A DNA stretch of 64,000 bases from Streptomyces sp. H39-S7 (GTDB taxonomy: Bacteria > Actinomycetota > Actinomycetes > Streptomycetales > Streptomycetaceae): the NCBI RefSeq assembly GCF_027158205.1, contig NZ_JAPVLU010000023.1, positions 1 to 64,000 on the forward strand. Reading direction: 5' to 3'. Positions 42,522 to 52,147 of this stretch are shown one piece after another; position 1 is the first letter of the stretch, and each line of letters opens with the position of its first letter. The notes under the pieces were generated by a model. It did not search any database and was not told where the DNA came from. It was given only the letters and a program-made list of their open reading frames with translations. Made by a program: the position numbers and the translations under genes.

Positions 42522-43814
42522 ATGAGCGCCTTGACCCGCAGGAGTCTGCTCACCGCCACCGCCGGAGTCGCGGTCGGTGCGGCTGCCGGATGCTCCTCGG
42601 GGGGCGACGGCGGCAAGACCGGTGGCAACGGCACGAAGCCGGGGACGGCCACGGGTCAGAAGGAGCCGGAGCAGACGATCCAGCTGATCGGGGACGGCTC
42701 CACCGCGAACACCGGACCGCAGCCGGGCCAGCCGAAGCCGGAGCGGATGGAGCCGGGGCAGACGCCGCCGCAGTTCGTGATCTTCTCGTGGGACGGCGCG
42801 GCCGAGGTCGGGAACGGTCTGTTCCCGCGGTTCCGCAAGCTGGCCAAGGACCACGGCGCGTCGATGACGTTCTTCCTCTCCGGGCTGTACCTGCTGCCGG
42901 AGTCGAAGAAGCGGCTGTACGACCCGCCGAACAACAATCCGGGCGCGTCGGACATCGGCTACCTCACCGACGAGCACATCAAGATGACGCTGGACAACAT
43001 CCGGGCGGCGTGGACCGAGGGCCACGAGATCGGCACGCACTTCAACGGGCACTTCTGCTCGGGCCGCGGCACCGTCGGGAACTGGACGCCCACCCAGTGG
43101 CAGAGCGAGATCGACCAGGCCAAGTCGTTCGTCAAGAACTGGAAGACCAACACCGGGCTGAAGGACGAGGCCCCGCTTCCGTTCGACTACGACAAGGAAC
43201 TCATCGGCGCCCGCACGCCGTGCCTGCTCGGCCAGGACAACCTGCTGCCGACCGCGCGCAAGCTCGGCTGGCGCTACGACGCGAGCTCGCCCGGCGGCCG
43301 GCAGGTGTGGCCCGAGAAGCGCGGCGGCCTCTGGGACCTGCCGCTGCAGCTCATCCCGTTCCCCGGCCACTCCTTCGAGGTCCTGTCGATGGACTACAAC
43401 ATGCTGGCGAACCAGTCGAAGAACGCCACCCAGAGCGACCCGGGCAACTACCCGGGCTGGCAGCGGCAGGCCGCCGCCTCGTACATCGCGGGATTCCAGC
43501 GGGCCTACGAGACGAACCGCGCGCCCTTCTACGTCGGCAACCACTTCGAGAAGTGGAACGGCGGCATCTACATGAACGCCGTCGAGGAGGCGTTCCGTCA
43601 CATCGCCGGCCAGGAGAAGAAGGACGTCCGGGTGGTCTCCTTCCGGCAGTACGTGGACTGGCTCGACGCGCAGGACCCGAAGGTGCTCGGGAAGCTGCGT
43701 CGGCTGGACGTCGGTCAGAAGCCGGCGGGCGGCTGGGCGTCGTACCTGGCGGCGGAGGGCACGGCCGGTTCGCCCGGCTCCCCTGCGTCCCCGATGATGG
43801 CGCCCACCCCGTAG
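42522..43814 (+). CDS. polysaccharide deacetylase-like lipoprotein
   Basis: A 430-residue exported protein. The signal carries a twin-arginine-like TRRSLLTATAG and a lipobox ending AAAGC; a Gly/Thr/Pro linker follows. The NodB-like domain starts PQFVIFSWDGAAEVGN (motif 1 Asp), FFLSGLYLLP, and GHEIGTHFNGHFC (HxxxH metal site), with a C-terminal FYVGNHFEKWNGGIY. The length exceeds simple deacetylases. ATG 42522 is chosen; ATG 42510 and 42516 are alternatives. It may act on cell-surface glycans just upstream of the cytochrome c genes. Confidence 0.82.
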   Translation: MSALTRRSLLTATAGVAVGAAAGCSSGGDGGKTGGNGTKPGTATGQKEPEQTIQLIGDGSTANTGPQPGQPKPERMEPGQTPPQFVIFSWDGAAEVGNGLFPRFRKLAKDHGASMTFFLSGLYLLPESKKRLYDPPNNNPGASDIGYLTDEHIKMTLDNIRAAWTEGHEIGTHFNGHFCSGRGTVGNWTPTQWQSEIDQAKSFVKNWKTNTGLKDEAPLPFDYDKELIGARTPCLLGQDNLLPTARKLGWRYDASSPGGRQVWPEKRGGLWDLPLQLIPFPGHSFEVLSMDYNMLANQSKNATQSDPGNYPGWQRQAAASYIAGFQRAYETNRAPFYVGNHFEKWNGGIYMNAVEEAFRHIAGQEKKDVRVVSFRQYVDWLDAQDPKVLGKLRRLDVGQKPAGGWASYLAAEGTAGSPGSPASPMMAPTP

Positions 43815-43914
43815 GCGCTTCCGCTACCTGATCCTTACTTGGGGCAATTGCCGCTTTTGGCGTCGGTGTCGGGGGCGCGAAAGATCGACGGACGACGCAT
43901 GCGAAACTTTTCAC

Positions 43915-44526
43915 ATGAGTCCTACGCGCGCTGGCCGACGCAGCCCCCTCCGCGGTGCCGTGGCACTGGCAGGGATCGCCGTGTCGGCGCTGGCGCTCTC
44001 GGCCTGTTCCGGCGGCGGCACCGCCTCCGGCGGCAGCGGCACCAACTTCGTCGGCGGCTCGGGTGAGATCTCCCGGGCGGCCAAGGCCGACCGGCGCCCC
44101 GCCCCCGCCATCTCCGGGGCATCGATCGACGGCAAGCAGCTGAACCTGGCCGACTACAAGGGCAAGGTCGTCGTCCTCAACGTCTGGGGCGCGTGGTGCT
44201 CCCCCTGCCGGGCCGAGGCACCGCACCTGGTCAAGGTGGCCAACGAGACCAAGGCCAAGGGCGTCGAGTTCGTCGGGATCAACACGCGCGATCCCGACAA
44301 GGCCAGGGCGCACGCGTTCGAGACGCAGTTCCACGTCCCGTACCCGAGCTTCTACGACCCGATCGGGAAGCTCATCCTGAAGTTCCCCAAGGGCAGCCTC
44401 ATGCCGCAGGCCATCCCGAGCACCCTGATCATCGACCGCGACGGCAAGGTCGCCGTACGGATCCTGATGCCCGTCGGCGAGGACAAGCTGCACCAGGCCC
44501 TCGACCCGATCGTCGCGGAGAAGTGA
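43915..44526 (+). CDS. TlpA/ResA-family thiol-disulfide oxidoreductase lipoprotein
   Basis: A 203-residue exported thioredoxin-fold protein. Signal with lipobox LALSAC (near residue 31). The thioredoxin domain has WCSPC with Cys95 and Cys98 in NVWGAWCSPCRAE and a cis-Pro region QAIPSTLIIDRDG. In System II cytochrome c maturation this partner reduces the CxxCH cysteines of apocytochrome c. It receives electrons from CcdA, encoded next. It is the first gene of the operon 43915-48150. Confidence 0.92.
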   Translation: MSPTRAGRRSPLRGAVALAGIAVSALALSACSGGGTASGGSGTNFVGGSGEISRAAKADRRPAPAISGASIDGKQLNLADYKGKVVVLNVWGAWCSPCRAEAPHLVKVANETKAKGVEFVGINTRDPDKARAHAFETQFHVPYPSFYDPIGKLILKFPKGSLMPQAIPSTLIIDRDGKVAVRILMPVGEDKLHQALDPIVAEK

Positions 44527-44527
44527 C

Positions 44528-45265
44528 GTGACCGACACGGTCTCCTCCGGGGCGCTGCTGCTCGCGATCCCGATCGCGATGCTCGGCGGCCTGGTCTCGT
44601 TCTTCTCCCCCTGCGTCCTGCCGCTGGTGCCCGGCTACCTGTCCTACGTGACCGGCACGTCCGGCGCGGACCTCGCGGAGGCCAGGCGCGGCCGGATGGT
44701 CGCCGGCGCTTCGCTGTTCGTCCTCGGCTTCACCGCGGTCTTCGTCTCCGGAGGCGCGCTCTTCGGCTACTTCGGGCTGCGGCTGCAGGAGCACAAGGAG
44801 ATCATCTCCCAGGTGCTCGGGGTCGCCACGATCCTCATGGGCCTCGCGTTCATGGGGATACTGGGCGGCCTGACCCAGCGGGACATCCGCTTCCACCGCA
44901 AGCCCGCGATGGGCCTGGTCGGCGCGCCGCTGCTCGGTGTGCTCTTCGGCGTCGGCTGGGCGCCGTGCGTCGGCCCGACGCTGGGCGCCGTGCAGGCGCT
45001 GGCGTTCAACGAGGCGAGTGCCGGGCGCGGGGCGCTGCTCACCGTCTTCTACTGCCTGGGCCTCGGCCTGCCGTTCATCGTCGCCGCGGTGGCGTTCCGC
45101 CGCGTACTGGGCGCGTTCGGGTGGGTCAAGCGCCACTATGTGTGGGTCATGCGGATCGGCGGCGGCATGCTCGTCGCGGTCGGCGTGCTCCTGCTCACCG
45201 GCGTGTGGGACGACATGGTCGTCTCCCTGCAGAGCTGGTCCGCCAACTTCACCCCTGGGGTCTGA
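44528..45265 (+). CDS. ccdA: CcdA-type cytochrome c biogenesis protein
   Basis: A 245-residue membrane protein with about six helices that passes reductant from cytosolic thioredoxin across the membrane. Conserved cysteines sit in SFFSPCVLPLVPGYLSYV and VGWAPCVGPTLGAV. It starts at GTG 44528, one base after the TlpA-like stop codon, and resB follows three bases after its end. Confidence 0.93.
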   Translation: MTDTVSSGALLLAIPIAMLGGLVSFFSPCVLPLVPGYLSYVTGTSGADLAEARRGRMVAGASLFVLGFTAVFVSGGALFGYFGLRLQEHKEIISQVLGVATILMGLAFMGILGGLTQRDIRFHRKPAMGLVGAPLLGVLFGVGWAPCVGPTLGAVQALAFNEASAGRGALLTVFYCLGLGLPFIVAAVAFRRVLGAFGWVKRHYVWVMRIGGGMLVAVGVLLLTGVWDDMVVSLQSWSANFTPGV

Positions 45266-45268
45266 TTC

Positions 45269-47080
45269 ATGAGTACGGAATCCGGGCCGAAGACCGCCCG
45301 CGAAGCCGAGGAAGGTGTCGCGGCCGACGGTGGCGCCGACTACGGGTCGGCGGGCGCGCAGCTGTCGACGGCGCCGGTCGAGGAGCTCGGCCAGGCGGTG
45401 CCCGGCTCCTTCGGCGGCGTGCGCAGGCCCGGTCGGCGCGGCGCGATCGGCTGGACGCTGCGCGAGTGCGTCGGCTGGCTGCGCTGGATGTGGCGGCAGC
45501 TCACGTCGATGCGGACCGCCCTGCTCCTGCTCTTCCTGCTCTCCATGGCCGCGATCCCCGGTTCACTGGTCCCGCAGACCAGCGTCGACGAGGTCAAGGC
45601 GCAGTCGTGGAAGGACGTGCACCCCAACGCCACCCCGATCTACGAGCGGCTCGGGCTGTTCCACGTGTACAGCTCGCCGTGGTTCTCGGCGATCTACATC
45701 CTGCTGTTCATCTCGCTGGCGGGCTGCATCCTGCCCCGCAGCTGGCAGTTCGTCGGCCAGCTGCGCTCCCGGCCGCCGGCCGCGCCGCGCAATCTGACGC
45801 GGCTGCCGGCGTACACGACCTGGCGCACCGCGGCGGGTGAGGACGAGGTGCTGGACGCCGCGCAGAAGCTGCTGCGCGGGCGCCGGTTCCGTACCCACCG
45901 GGCCGGTGGCGCCGTCGCGTCCGAGAAGGGCTTCCTGCGCGAGGCCGGCAACCTCATGTTCCACCTGGCGCTCTTCGGACTGCTGATCTCCTTCGCGGTC
46001 GGCGCGCTGTGGAAGGGCGAGGGCGGCAAGCTGATCGTCGAGGGCGACGGCTTCTCCAACAACCTCACGCAGTACGACGACTTCAAGCCCGGCACGTTCT
46101 ACACCGCCGACGACCTGGACCCCTTCGGCTTCTCGCTGGACAGCTTCGACGCCACGTACGCGCGGAACGGCCCGCAGAAGGGCACCCCGCGGACGTTCCG
46201 CGCCAACATCCACTACTGGAAGGGCGCGGACGGCAAGCCGGTCAAGTCCTCGATCGAGGTGAACAAGCCGCTGGAGATCGACGGTGAGTCGGTCTACCTG
46301 ATCGGGCACGGCTACGCGCCGGTCGTCACTGTGAAGGACGCCCGCGGCACCGTCGTCTACCAGGGCCCGACGCCGTTCCTGCCGTCCGACGGCAGCCTCA
46401 CCTCGCGCGGCGTCGTGAAGGTCACCGACAACTACCGGAACAAGGCGGGCGCCGAGGACCAGCTGGCGTTCAGCGGGATCTTCGCCCCGACGATGGTGAT
46501 CGACGACGTGCAGGGGCCGCACTCGGTCTTCCCCGCGCTCGACCGCCCCGCGCTGATCCTGACCGCGTACCACGGCGACCTGGGCCTGAACGGCGGCGTG
46601 CCGCAGAACGTGTACCAGCTCAACGACAAGAAGCTGACGCAGTACAAGGCCGCGAACGGCCAGCCGCTGCGCCAGGTGCTGGCCGTCGGGGAGGTGCTGC
46701 AGCTGCCGGACGGCGGCGGCTCCATCACCTTCGACGGCGTCAAGACCTGGGCCAGCTTCCAGGTCTCCCACCAGGTCGGCAACGGCTGGGCGCTCGGCAG
46801 CGCGGTCGCCGCGATCCTGGGCCTGGCCGGCTCGCTGTTCATCCAGCGCCGCCGGGTGTGGATCCGCGCCACCCCGGGCGCGGACGGGGTGACCGTGGTG
46901 GAGCTGGCCGGTCTCGGCCGCAGCGAGTCCGCGAAGATCGCCGACGAGCTCGGGGACCTCGCCTACCAGCTCCTGCCGGACGCGCCCCAGCTGGCGGACA
47001 CCGGCGGACCCGGCGGCCCTGGCGGCACCACCACAGACCCCTCGGAACCTCTCCTGCCAGACGAAGGAGCGCGCGCGTGA
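45269..47080 (+). CDS. resB: cytochrome c biogenesis protein ResB
   Basis: A 603-residue membrane protein of the ResB family. N-terminal ~60 residues are cytosolic. Helices include ALLLLFLLSMAAIPGSLVP and IYILLFISLAGCILP. A large outer domain spans residues ~250-510 (KLIVEGDGFSNNLTQYDDF...), closed by a last helix (ALGSAVAAILGLAGSLFI). Together with CcsB it forms the heme-delivery and synthetase complex. The stop codon overlaps the ccsB start (GTGA). Confidence 0.93.
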   Translation: MSTESGPKTAREAEEGVAADGGADYGSAGAQLSTAPVEELGQAVPGSFGGVRRPGRRGAIGWTLRECVGWLRWMWRQLTSMRTALLLLFLLSMAAIPGSLVPQTSVDEVKAQSWKDVHPNATPIYERLGLFHVYSSPWFSAIYILLFISLAGCILPRSWQFVGQLRSRPPAAPRNLTRLPAYTTWRTAAGEDEVLDAAQKLLRGRRFRTHRAGGAVASEKGFLREAGNLMFHLALFGLLISFAVGALWKGEGGKLIVEGDGFSNNLTQYDDFKPGTFYTADDLDPFGFSLDSFDATYARNGPQKGTPRTFRANIHYWKGADGKPVKSSIEVNKPLEIDGESVYLIGHGYAPVVTVKDARGTVVYQGPTPFLPSDGSLTSRGVVKVTDNYRNKAGAEDQLAFSGIFAPTMVIDDVQGPHSVFPALDRPALILTAYHGDLGLNGGVPQNVYQLNDKKLTQYKAANGQPLRQVLAVGEVLQLPDGGGSITFDGVKTWASFQVSHQVGNGWALGSAVAAILGLAGSLFIQRRRVWIRATPGADGVTVVELAGLGRSESAKIADELGDLAYQLLPDAPQLADTGGPGGPGGTTTDPSEPLLPDEGARA

Positions 47081-48150
47081 CTATCGCGGCAGCGGTCAAT
47101 GAGAACTTCGCGAACTACAGCAACTACCTGATCTATTCGGCCATGGCGGTCTACACGCTCGCCTTCCTCGCGCACATGGCCGAGTGGGTGTTCGGCAGTC
47201 GCAGCCGGGTCGCCATCACCGCGGCGGCGCTCACCGCACCCGCGGCGGCCCCCGCGATCGAGGTCGTCCAGCGCGGTGGCGGCACCGCCACCCTGGAGCG
47301 TCCCAAGGTCGTCACCCGCTCCTCGGCCAGCGACCGCGGCATCCCGGACGGCCCCGGCGCCGCCGGCACCGACGCGGACGGCGACAGGTACGGGCGGATC
47401 GCCGTCTCGCTGACCGTGCTCGCGTTCGTGTTCCACCTGGCCGCCGTCGCGTGCCGCGCCGCCTCCGTGCAGCGGGTGCCGTGGGGCAACATGTACGAGT
47501 TCTCGACGACCTTCGGCATGGTCGCGGTCGGCATGTACCTGGCCCTGCTGGCGCTGAAGAAGCGGGTCCGCTGGATCGGGCTCTTCCTCACCACCACGGT
47601 GCTGCTCGACCTCGGCCTGGCCGTCGCGGTGCTCTACACCGACAGCGACCAGCTGGTCCCGGCGCTGCACTCGTACTGGCTGTGGATCCACGTCTCGTGC
47701 GCGATCATCTCCGGCGCGGTCTTCTACCTCGCGGCGGTCGGCACGTTCCTGTTCCTCTTCCGCGACTACTACGAGGCGGCCCTGACCGCCGGCCGTGCGG
47801 TGAACCCGACCTGGGCGAACATCATGAACCGGCTGCCGTCCGCGGCGACGCTCGACAAGTTCGCGTACCGGATGAACGCGCTGGTCTTCCCGCTGTACAC
47901 GTTCACCGTCATCGCGGGTTCGATCTGGGCGCAGGCCGCCTGGGGCCGGTACTGGGGCTGGGACCCCAAGGAGACCTGGTCGTTCATCACCTGGGTCGCG
48001 TATGCCTGCTACCTGCACGCCCGCGCGACGGCCGGGTGGAAGGGCCGAAAGGCCGCCGCGCTGGCGCTGGTCGCCTTCGCCTGCTTCATCTTCAACTACT
48101 ACGGCGTGAACATCTTCATCACCGGCAAGCACTCGTACGCCGGGGTCTGA
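47077..48150 (+). CDS. ccsB: c-type cytochrome synthase CcsB (CcsA/ResC type)
   Basis: A 357-residue polytopic protein of the heme-handling superfamily. The tryptophan-rich WWD-type motif WGWDPKETWS begins at residue 293. External histidines that would ligate heme lie in LHSYWLWIHVSCA and near the C-terminus. An insertion of ~60 polar residues after the first helix (RGGGTATLERPKVVTRSS...) is actinobacterial in style. GTG 47077 overlaps resB; the frame is open further upstream but inside resB. It ends four bases from the convergent PLDc_N gene. Confidence 0.93.
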   Translation: MTIAAAVNENFANYSNYLIYSAMAVYTLAFLAHMAEWVFGSRSRVAITAAALTAPAAAPAIEVVQRGGGTATLERPKVVTRSSASDRGIPDGPGAAGTDADGDRYGRIAVSLTVLAFVFHLAAVACRAASVQRVPWGNMYEFSTTFGMVAVGMYLALLALKKRVRWIGLFLTTTVLLDLGLAVAVLYTDSDQLVPALHSYWLWIHVSCAIISGAVFYLAAVGTFLFLFRDYYEAALTAGRAVNPTWANIMNRLPSAATLDKFAYRMNALVFPLYTFTVIAGSIWAQAAWGRYWGWDPKETWSFITWVAYACYLHARATAGWKGRKAAALALVAFACFIFNYYGVNIFITGKHSYAGV

Positions 48151-48154
48151 CGCC

Positions 48155-48433
48155 TCAGCTGCCGGAGGGCGGCGTGTCGTCCTTCAGTCCCTTGAGGAAG
48201 TCCGGGTTGTCGTCCGGCGCCACCCACCGCGGGGGCGCCGGGGCCCGGTGGCGGTTGCGGCCGGCGACGAGCCAGGCGATCGGGCCGACGAGGACCTCGC
48301 CGAAGAGCAGGATGATGATCACCCACACCACCTTCGGCAGTCCGCGGACGTCCTCCTCCGGGGTGTTCAGGCAGTCGATGAACGCGTAGATCCACAACGC
48401 GAGCACCAGGAGGAACGGTAGATACCTGACCAT
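48155..48433 (-). CDS. PLDc_N domain membrane protein
   Basis: A 92-residue protein with two hydrophobic helices (YLPFLLVLALWIYAFIDCL; VVWVIIILLFGEVLVGPIAWLV) separated by a short PEEDVRGLPK loop. This is the stand-alone 'phospholipase D-nuclease N-terminal' domain, without catalytic HKD motifs. The C-terminal tail is acidic/prolyl. It may be a small membrane sensor or modulator; function is unknown. Confidence 0.85.
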   Translation of the reverse strand: MVRYLPFLLVLALWIYAFIDCLNTPEEDVRGLPKVVWVIIILLFGEVLVGPIAWLVAGRNRHRAPAPPRWVAPDDNPDFLKGLKDDTPPSGS

Positions 48434-48519
48434 CTGGGAGAGCCCCCTGAGCGTGGAGACGGGCCGCGGAAGGGGCCCGGTGACGGCTCCAGGGTAGTGC
48501 GTGGCGGATACTGGACCCT

Positions 48520-49980
48520 ATGGCTTACGACGATCTTCGCTCCTTCCTCAGGGCCTTGGAGAAGGACGGCGACCTCCGGCGGATCAAGGCCGAGGTCGAC
48601 CCGTATCTGGAGGTCGGCGAGATCACCGACCGCGTGAACAAGGCCGGCGGTCCCGCGCTGCTCTTCGAGAACGTGCGCGGGTCCTCGATGCCGCTCGCGA
48701 TGAACGTGTTCGGGACCGACCGGCGGATGCTGAAGTCCCTCGGACTGCGGGCGTACAGCGACATCAGCGACAAGATCTCCGGGCTGCTGAAGCCGGAGCT
48801 GCCGCACGGCTTCACCGGTGTGCGGGAGGCGTTCGGCAAGCTCGCCGGGATGACGCACGTACCGCCGAAGAAGGTGAAGTCCGGCGACGCGCCCGTGCAG
48901 GAGGTCGTGCTGACGGGTGACGACGTCGACCTGGACACGCTGCCCGCGCTGTTCACCTGGCCGGAGGACGGCGGCTCGTTCTTCAACCTCGGGCTGACGC
49001 ACACCAAGGACCCGGAGTCCGGGGTGCGCAACCTCGGGCTGTACCGGTTGCAGCGGCACGACCGGAACACCATCGGGATGCACTGGCAGATCCACAAGGA
49101 CAGCCGCAACCACTACAAGGTGGCGGAGCGGCGCGGTGAGCGGCTGCCGGTCGCCATCGCGTTCGGCTGCCCGCCGGCGGTGACGTACGCGTCGACCGCC
49201 CCGCTGCCCGGCGACATCGACGAGTACCTGTTCGCGGGCTTCGTGCAGGGCAAGCGGGTGGAGATGGTGGACTGCAAGACCGTCCCGCTCCAGGTCCCGG
49301 CCAATGCCGAGGTCGTGCTGGAGGGCTGGCTGGAGCCCGGGAAGACGCTTCCCGAGGGGCCGTTCGGCGACCACACCGGCTTCTACACCCCGCAGGAACC
49401 GTTCCCCGCGCTGACCATCGACTGCGTGACGATGCGGAAGCGTCCGCTGCTGCAGTCGATCGTGGTGGGCCGGCCGCCCACCGAGGACGGGCCGCTGGGC
49501 CGGGCCACCGAGCGGTTCTTCCTGCCGCTGCTGAAGATCATCGTTCCGGACATCGTGGACTACCATCTGCCGGAGGCGGGCGGCTTCCACAACTGCGCGA
49601 TCGTCTCGATCGACAAGAAGTACCCGAAGCACGCCCAGAAGACGATGCACGCGATCTGGGGCGCGCACATGATGTCGCTGACGAAGCTGATCATCATCGT
49701 GGACGCCGACTGCGATGTGCACGACCTGCACGAGGTCGCCTGGCGCGCGCTCGGCAACACCGACTACGCCCGCGACCTGACGGTCGTCGAGGGGCCGGTC
49801 GACCACCTCGACCACGCCTCCTACCAGCAGTTCTGGGGCGGCAAGGCGGGCATCGACGCGACACGTAAGTTCCCCGAGGAGGGGTACACGCGCGATGGCG
49901 GCTGGCCGGAGATGGTGGTCTCCGACCCGGAGACGGCCGCGAAGGTCGACCGGCGCTGGAAGGAGTACGGCCTCTCGTGA
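48520..49980 (+). CDS. mqnL: UbiD-family menaquinone biosynthesis decarboxylase MqnL
   Basis: A 486-residue UbiD-family prenylated-FMN-dependent decarboxylase, predicted to act on the prenylated dihydroxynaphthoate intermediate of the futalosine pathway. Visible are GPALLFENVRGSSMPLAMNV, MHWQIHKDSRNHYK, a GPFGDHTGFYTP loop and the conserved LPEAGGFHNCAIVSI. The gene overlaps mqnP by four bases (GTGA). Its cofactor depends on the UbiX-like MqnM encoded 3 kb downstream. Confidence 0.92.
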   Translation: MAYDDLRSFLRALEKDGDLRRIKAEVDPYLEVGEITDRVNKAGGPALLFENVRGSSMPLAMNVFGTDRRMLKSLGLRAYSDISDKISGLLKPELPHGFTGVREAFGKLAGMTHVPPKKVKSGDAPVQEVVLTGDDVDLDTLPALFTWPEDGGSFFNLGLTHTKDPESGVRNLGLYRLQRHDRNTIGMHWQIHKDSRNHYKVAERRGERLPVAIAFGCPPAVTYASTAPLPGDIDEYLFAGFVQGKRVEMVDCKTVPLQVPANAEVVLEGWLEPGKTLPEGPFGDHTGFYTPQEPFPALTIDCVTMRKRPLLQSIVVGRPPTEDGPLGRATERFFLPLLKIIVPDIVDYHLPEAGGFHNCAIVSIDKKYPKHAQKTMHAIWGAHMMSLTKLIIIVDADCDVHDLHEVAWRALGNTDYARDLTVVEGPVDHLDHASYQQFWGGKAGIDATRKFPEEGYTRDGGWPEMVVSDPETAAKVDRRWKEYGLS

Positions 49981-50900
49981 CCACGGATTCCGCAACCCCG
50001 GACCTCTTCGCCCCGGAGCCCGCGCCGCCCGGCCGGATCCGGGCGTTCCTGCGCCTCGTCATGATCGAGCACTCGATCTTCGCGCTGCCCTTCGCCTACA
50101 TCGCCGCGCTCAGCGCGATGTTCGCGCTGGACGGCTCCGTCCACTGGTGGCGGCTGGTCCTCATCACCGTGGCGATGGTCGGGCTGCGCACCTTCGCGAT
50201 GGCGTGCAACCGGATCATCGACCGCGAGATCGACGCCCGCAACCCGCGGACCGCGCAGCGGGAACTGGTCACCGGGGCGGTGTCGGTGCGCTCCGCGTGG
50301 ACCGGCGCGCTGGTGGCCGTGGTCGCCTTCCTGGGCGCGGCGGCGCTGCTCAATCCGCTGTGCCTGGCGCTCGCGCCGATCGCCGTCATCCCGATGGTGG
50401 TCTATCCGTACGGCAAGCGGTTCACGAACTTCCCGCACGCGATCCTCGGCGTCGCGCAGGCGATGGGCCCGATCGGCGCGTGGCTCGCGGTCACCGGCGA
50501 GTGGTCGTGGGACGCGGTGATCCTCGGGCTGGCCGTCGGCGTGTGGATCGGCGGCTTCGACCTGATCTTCGGGTCGCAGGACGTCGCCGCCGACCGGGCG
50601 GACGGCGTCAAGTCCGTCCCGGCCCGTTTCGGCGTCGCCGCCGCCCTGTACGGCGCGCGCGGCTGCCATGTCGTCACGACGGTGCTGCTGGCCTGGTACG
50701 GGGTCGCCACCGGTGCGGGCGCGTTCTGGTGGATCGGCCTGGCGGTCGTCGCGAGTGCGTTCCTGTACGAGCACTCGATCGTGCGGCCGCACGACCTGAG
50801 CCGGCTGAACCGCGCCTTCTTCCAGGTGAACGGTTTCATCGGCATCGCGCTGTTCTTCTGCGCGCTGCTCGACCTCGCGGTCCGCGGCCTCGGTATCTGA
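49977..50900 (+). CDS. mqnP: UbiA-family prenyltransferase MqnP
   Basis: A 307-residue membrane prenyltransferase with about nine helices. The two Asp-rich motifs are ACNRIIDREIDARNPRTAQR and FGSQDVAADRADGVKS. It attaches the polyprenyl chain to 1,4-dihydroxy-6-naphthoate in menaquinone synthesis by the futalosine route. It starts at GTG 49977, overlapping mqnL, so both are translated from one message. Confidence 0.92.
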   Translation: MTTDSATPDLFAPEPAPPGRIRAFLRLVMIEHSIFALPFAYIAALSAMFALDGSVHWWRLVLITVAMVGLRTFAMACNRIIDREIDARNPRTAQRELVTGAVSVRSAWTGALVAVVAFLGAAALLNPLCLALAPIAVIPMVVYPYGKRFTNFPHAILGVAQAMGPIGAWLAVTGEWSWDAVILGLAVGVWIGGFDLIFGSQDVAADRADGVKSVPARFGVAAALYGARGCHVVTTVLLAWYGVATGAGAFWWIGLAVVASAFLYEHSIVRPHDLSRLNRAFFQVNGFIGIALFFCALLDLAVRGLGI

Positions 50901-50936
50901 CGGATACCGGGCCGCGGAGCCGCCGGGCGTTACGTC

Positions 50937-52046
50937 TTACGCGCCGAGGCCCTTGAGGTTCTGGGCTCCGAGCATGAACAGGCCCATGATGTCCTGCGGG
51001 GTGAACGCCTTCGCGCCGGTCGGGGCCGTGACCGGGGCGCTGCCGCCGTTCAGGCCGATGACCAGCGGGAGCTTGCCCTGGGGCTTCTTGTTGAACTGGG
51101 TCATGTCCACGGAGATCCCGGACAGCATGCCGTCCTTGATCGACAGATCCACCGTGAAGTCCTTGGCCGGGACCTTGTTGAGGTCCTGCACCTTGAAGCC
51201 CGGGATCTGCTTCTCCAGCGGGGCGAGGCCCTTGGCGAGCTCCTTGGCCGCCTGAGCGCCCGGGACCGTCATCGTGACGTGGTCCACGCCCTGGTCGCTG
51301 CCCTTGTCGGTGAACTTGGCGTTGTGCGCCATCGCGTTCTTGACCGCGTCGACCAGCTGCTGCTGGGTCTTGGCGTCGAAGGACGACGCGTCCGGCAGCG
51401 GCGACTTGCCCTGGCCCTTGTCACCGCCGAGGGTCTTGGCGAGATCCGAGAACGCCGCCGGGTCGATCGAGACCCACTTGCCCTCCAGCGCGTCCTTCAC
51501 GACGCCGAGCGAGGACGGGATCTCGTCGGCCGGGGGGAGGAGCCCTTCGAGCGACTTGTCGCCGTCCTTGCCGCCGAGCGCGGACAGCGCCTTGATGTCG
51601 GCCCGGAGGTAGACCTTCTTGCCGATGGAACGGACCTCGACGAGGTTCTGCTTCCCCTCGGCGTCCGAGGACAGCTGGAAGGAGAAGGAGGAGGCGTCGC
51701 TCCCGGCGTCCTTCGCGTCCTTCACGGCCGCGGTGTCCTTGAGCGCCTTGTCGGAGCTCAGCCCGAGCCGGGCGTGCAGACCCGCGAGCATCTTCGCGTC
51801 GTCCTTGGTGAAGTCGTCCTCACCCTTCATCGCGGCCCAGATCTGGTCCTCGGTGGCGTCGAAGGAGACGGTCGCGGTGACCGCCTTCTGCTCCCCGAGC
51901 TTGTCCACGGCGTTCTGGACCTTCACCGCCGCACCGACCTGCTGGACGGTGCCGCAGGCGGCGGAAGCGGTGGCTATGAGGGCGACGCAGCCGATGGCGG
52001 CCAGGCCCTTGTGTGCGGTGCTGATGTGGTGACTCCCGTAGAACAA
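50937..52046 (-). CDS. putative lipoprotein, unknown family
   Basis: A ~369-residue exported protein. The signal AHKGLAAIGCVALIATASAAC provides a lipobox. The rest is Lys/Asp/Ala-rich with alternating hydrophobics (KKVYLRADIKALSALGG; LEGKWVSIDPAAFSDLAK; ITMTQFNKKPQG-like end), resembling LppX/LprG-type lipid-binding lipoproteins in outline only. The apparent start is a weak TTG 52046. A GGGAG sits seven bases before an ATC codon slightly inside, an odd arrangement. It lies inside the mqn cluster on the opposite strand. Confidence 0.78.
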   Translation of the reverse strand: MFYGSHHISTAHKGLAAIGCVALIATASAACGTVQQVGAAVKVQNAVDKLGEQKAVTATVSFDATEDQIWAAMKGEDDFTKDDAKMLAGLHARLGLSSDKALKDTAAVKDAKDAGSDASSFSFQLSSDAEGKQNLVEVRSIGKKVYLRADIKALSALGGKDGDKSLEGLLPPADEIPSSLGVVKDALEGKWVSIDPAAFSDLAKTLGGDKGQGKSPLPDASSFDAKTQQQLVDAVKNAMAHNAKFTDKGSDQGVDHVTMTVPGAQAAKELAKGLAPLEKQIPGFKVQDLNKVPAKDFTVDLSIKDGMLSGISVDMTQFNKKPQGKLPLVIGLNGGSAPVTAPTGAKAFTPQDIMGLFMLGAQNLKGLGA

Positions 52047-52147
52047 GCGGGCCTTCGGCCGGTGGCCTTCGACGCCGGGTGAGATCTTCAGATTAGCTGT
52101 GAGTGGCGTCCGGCCCTAAAGGCTTTTCCGCGTCGACCGTGCTGCCC

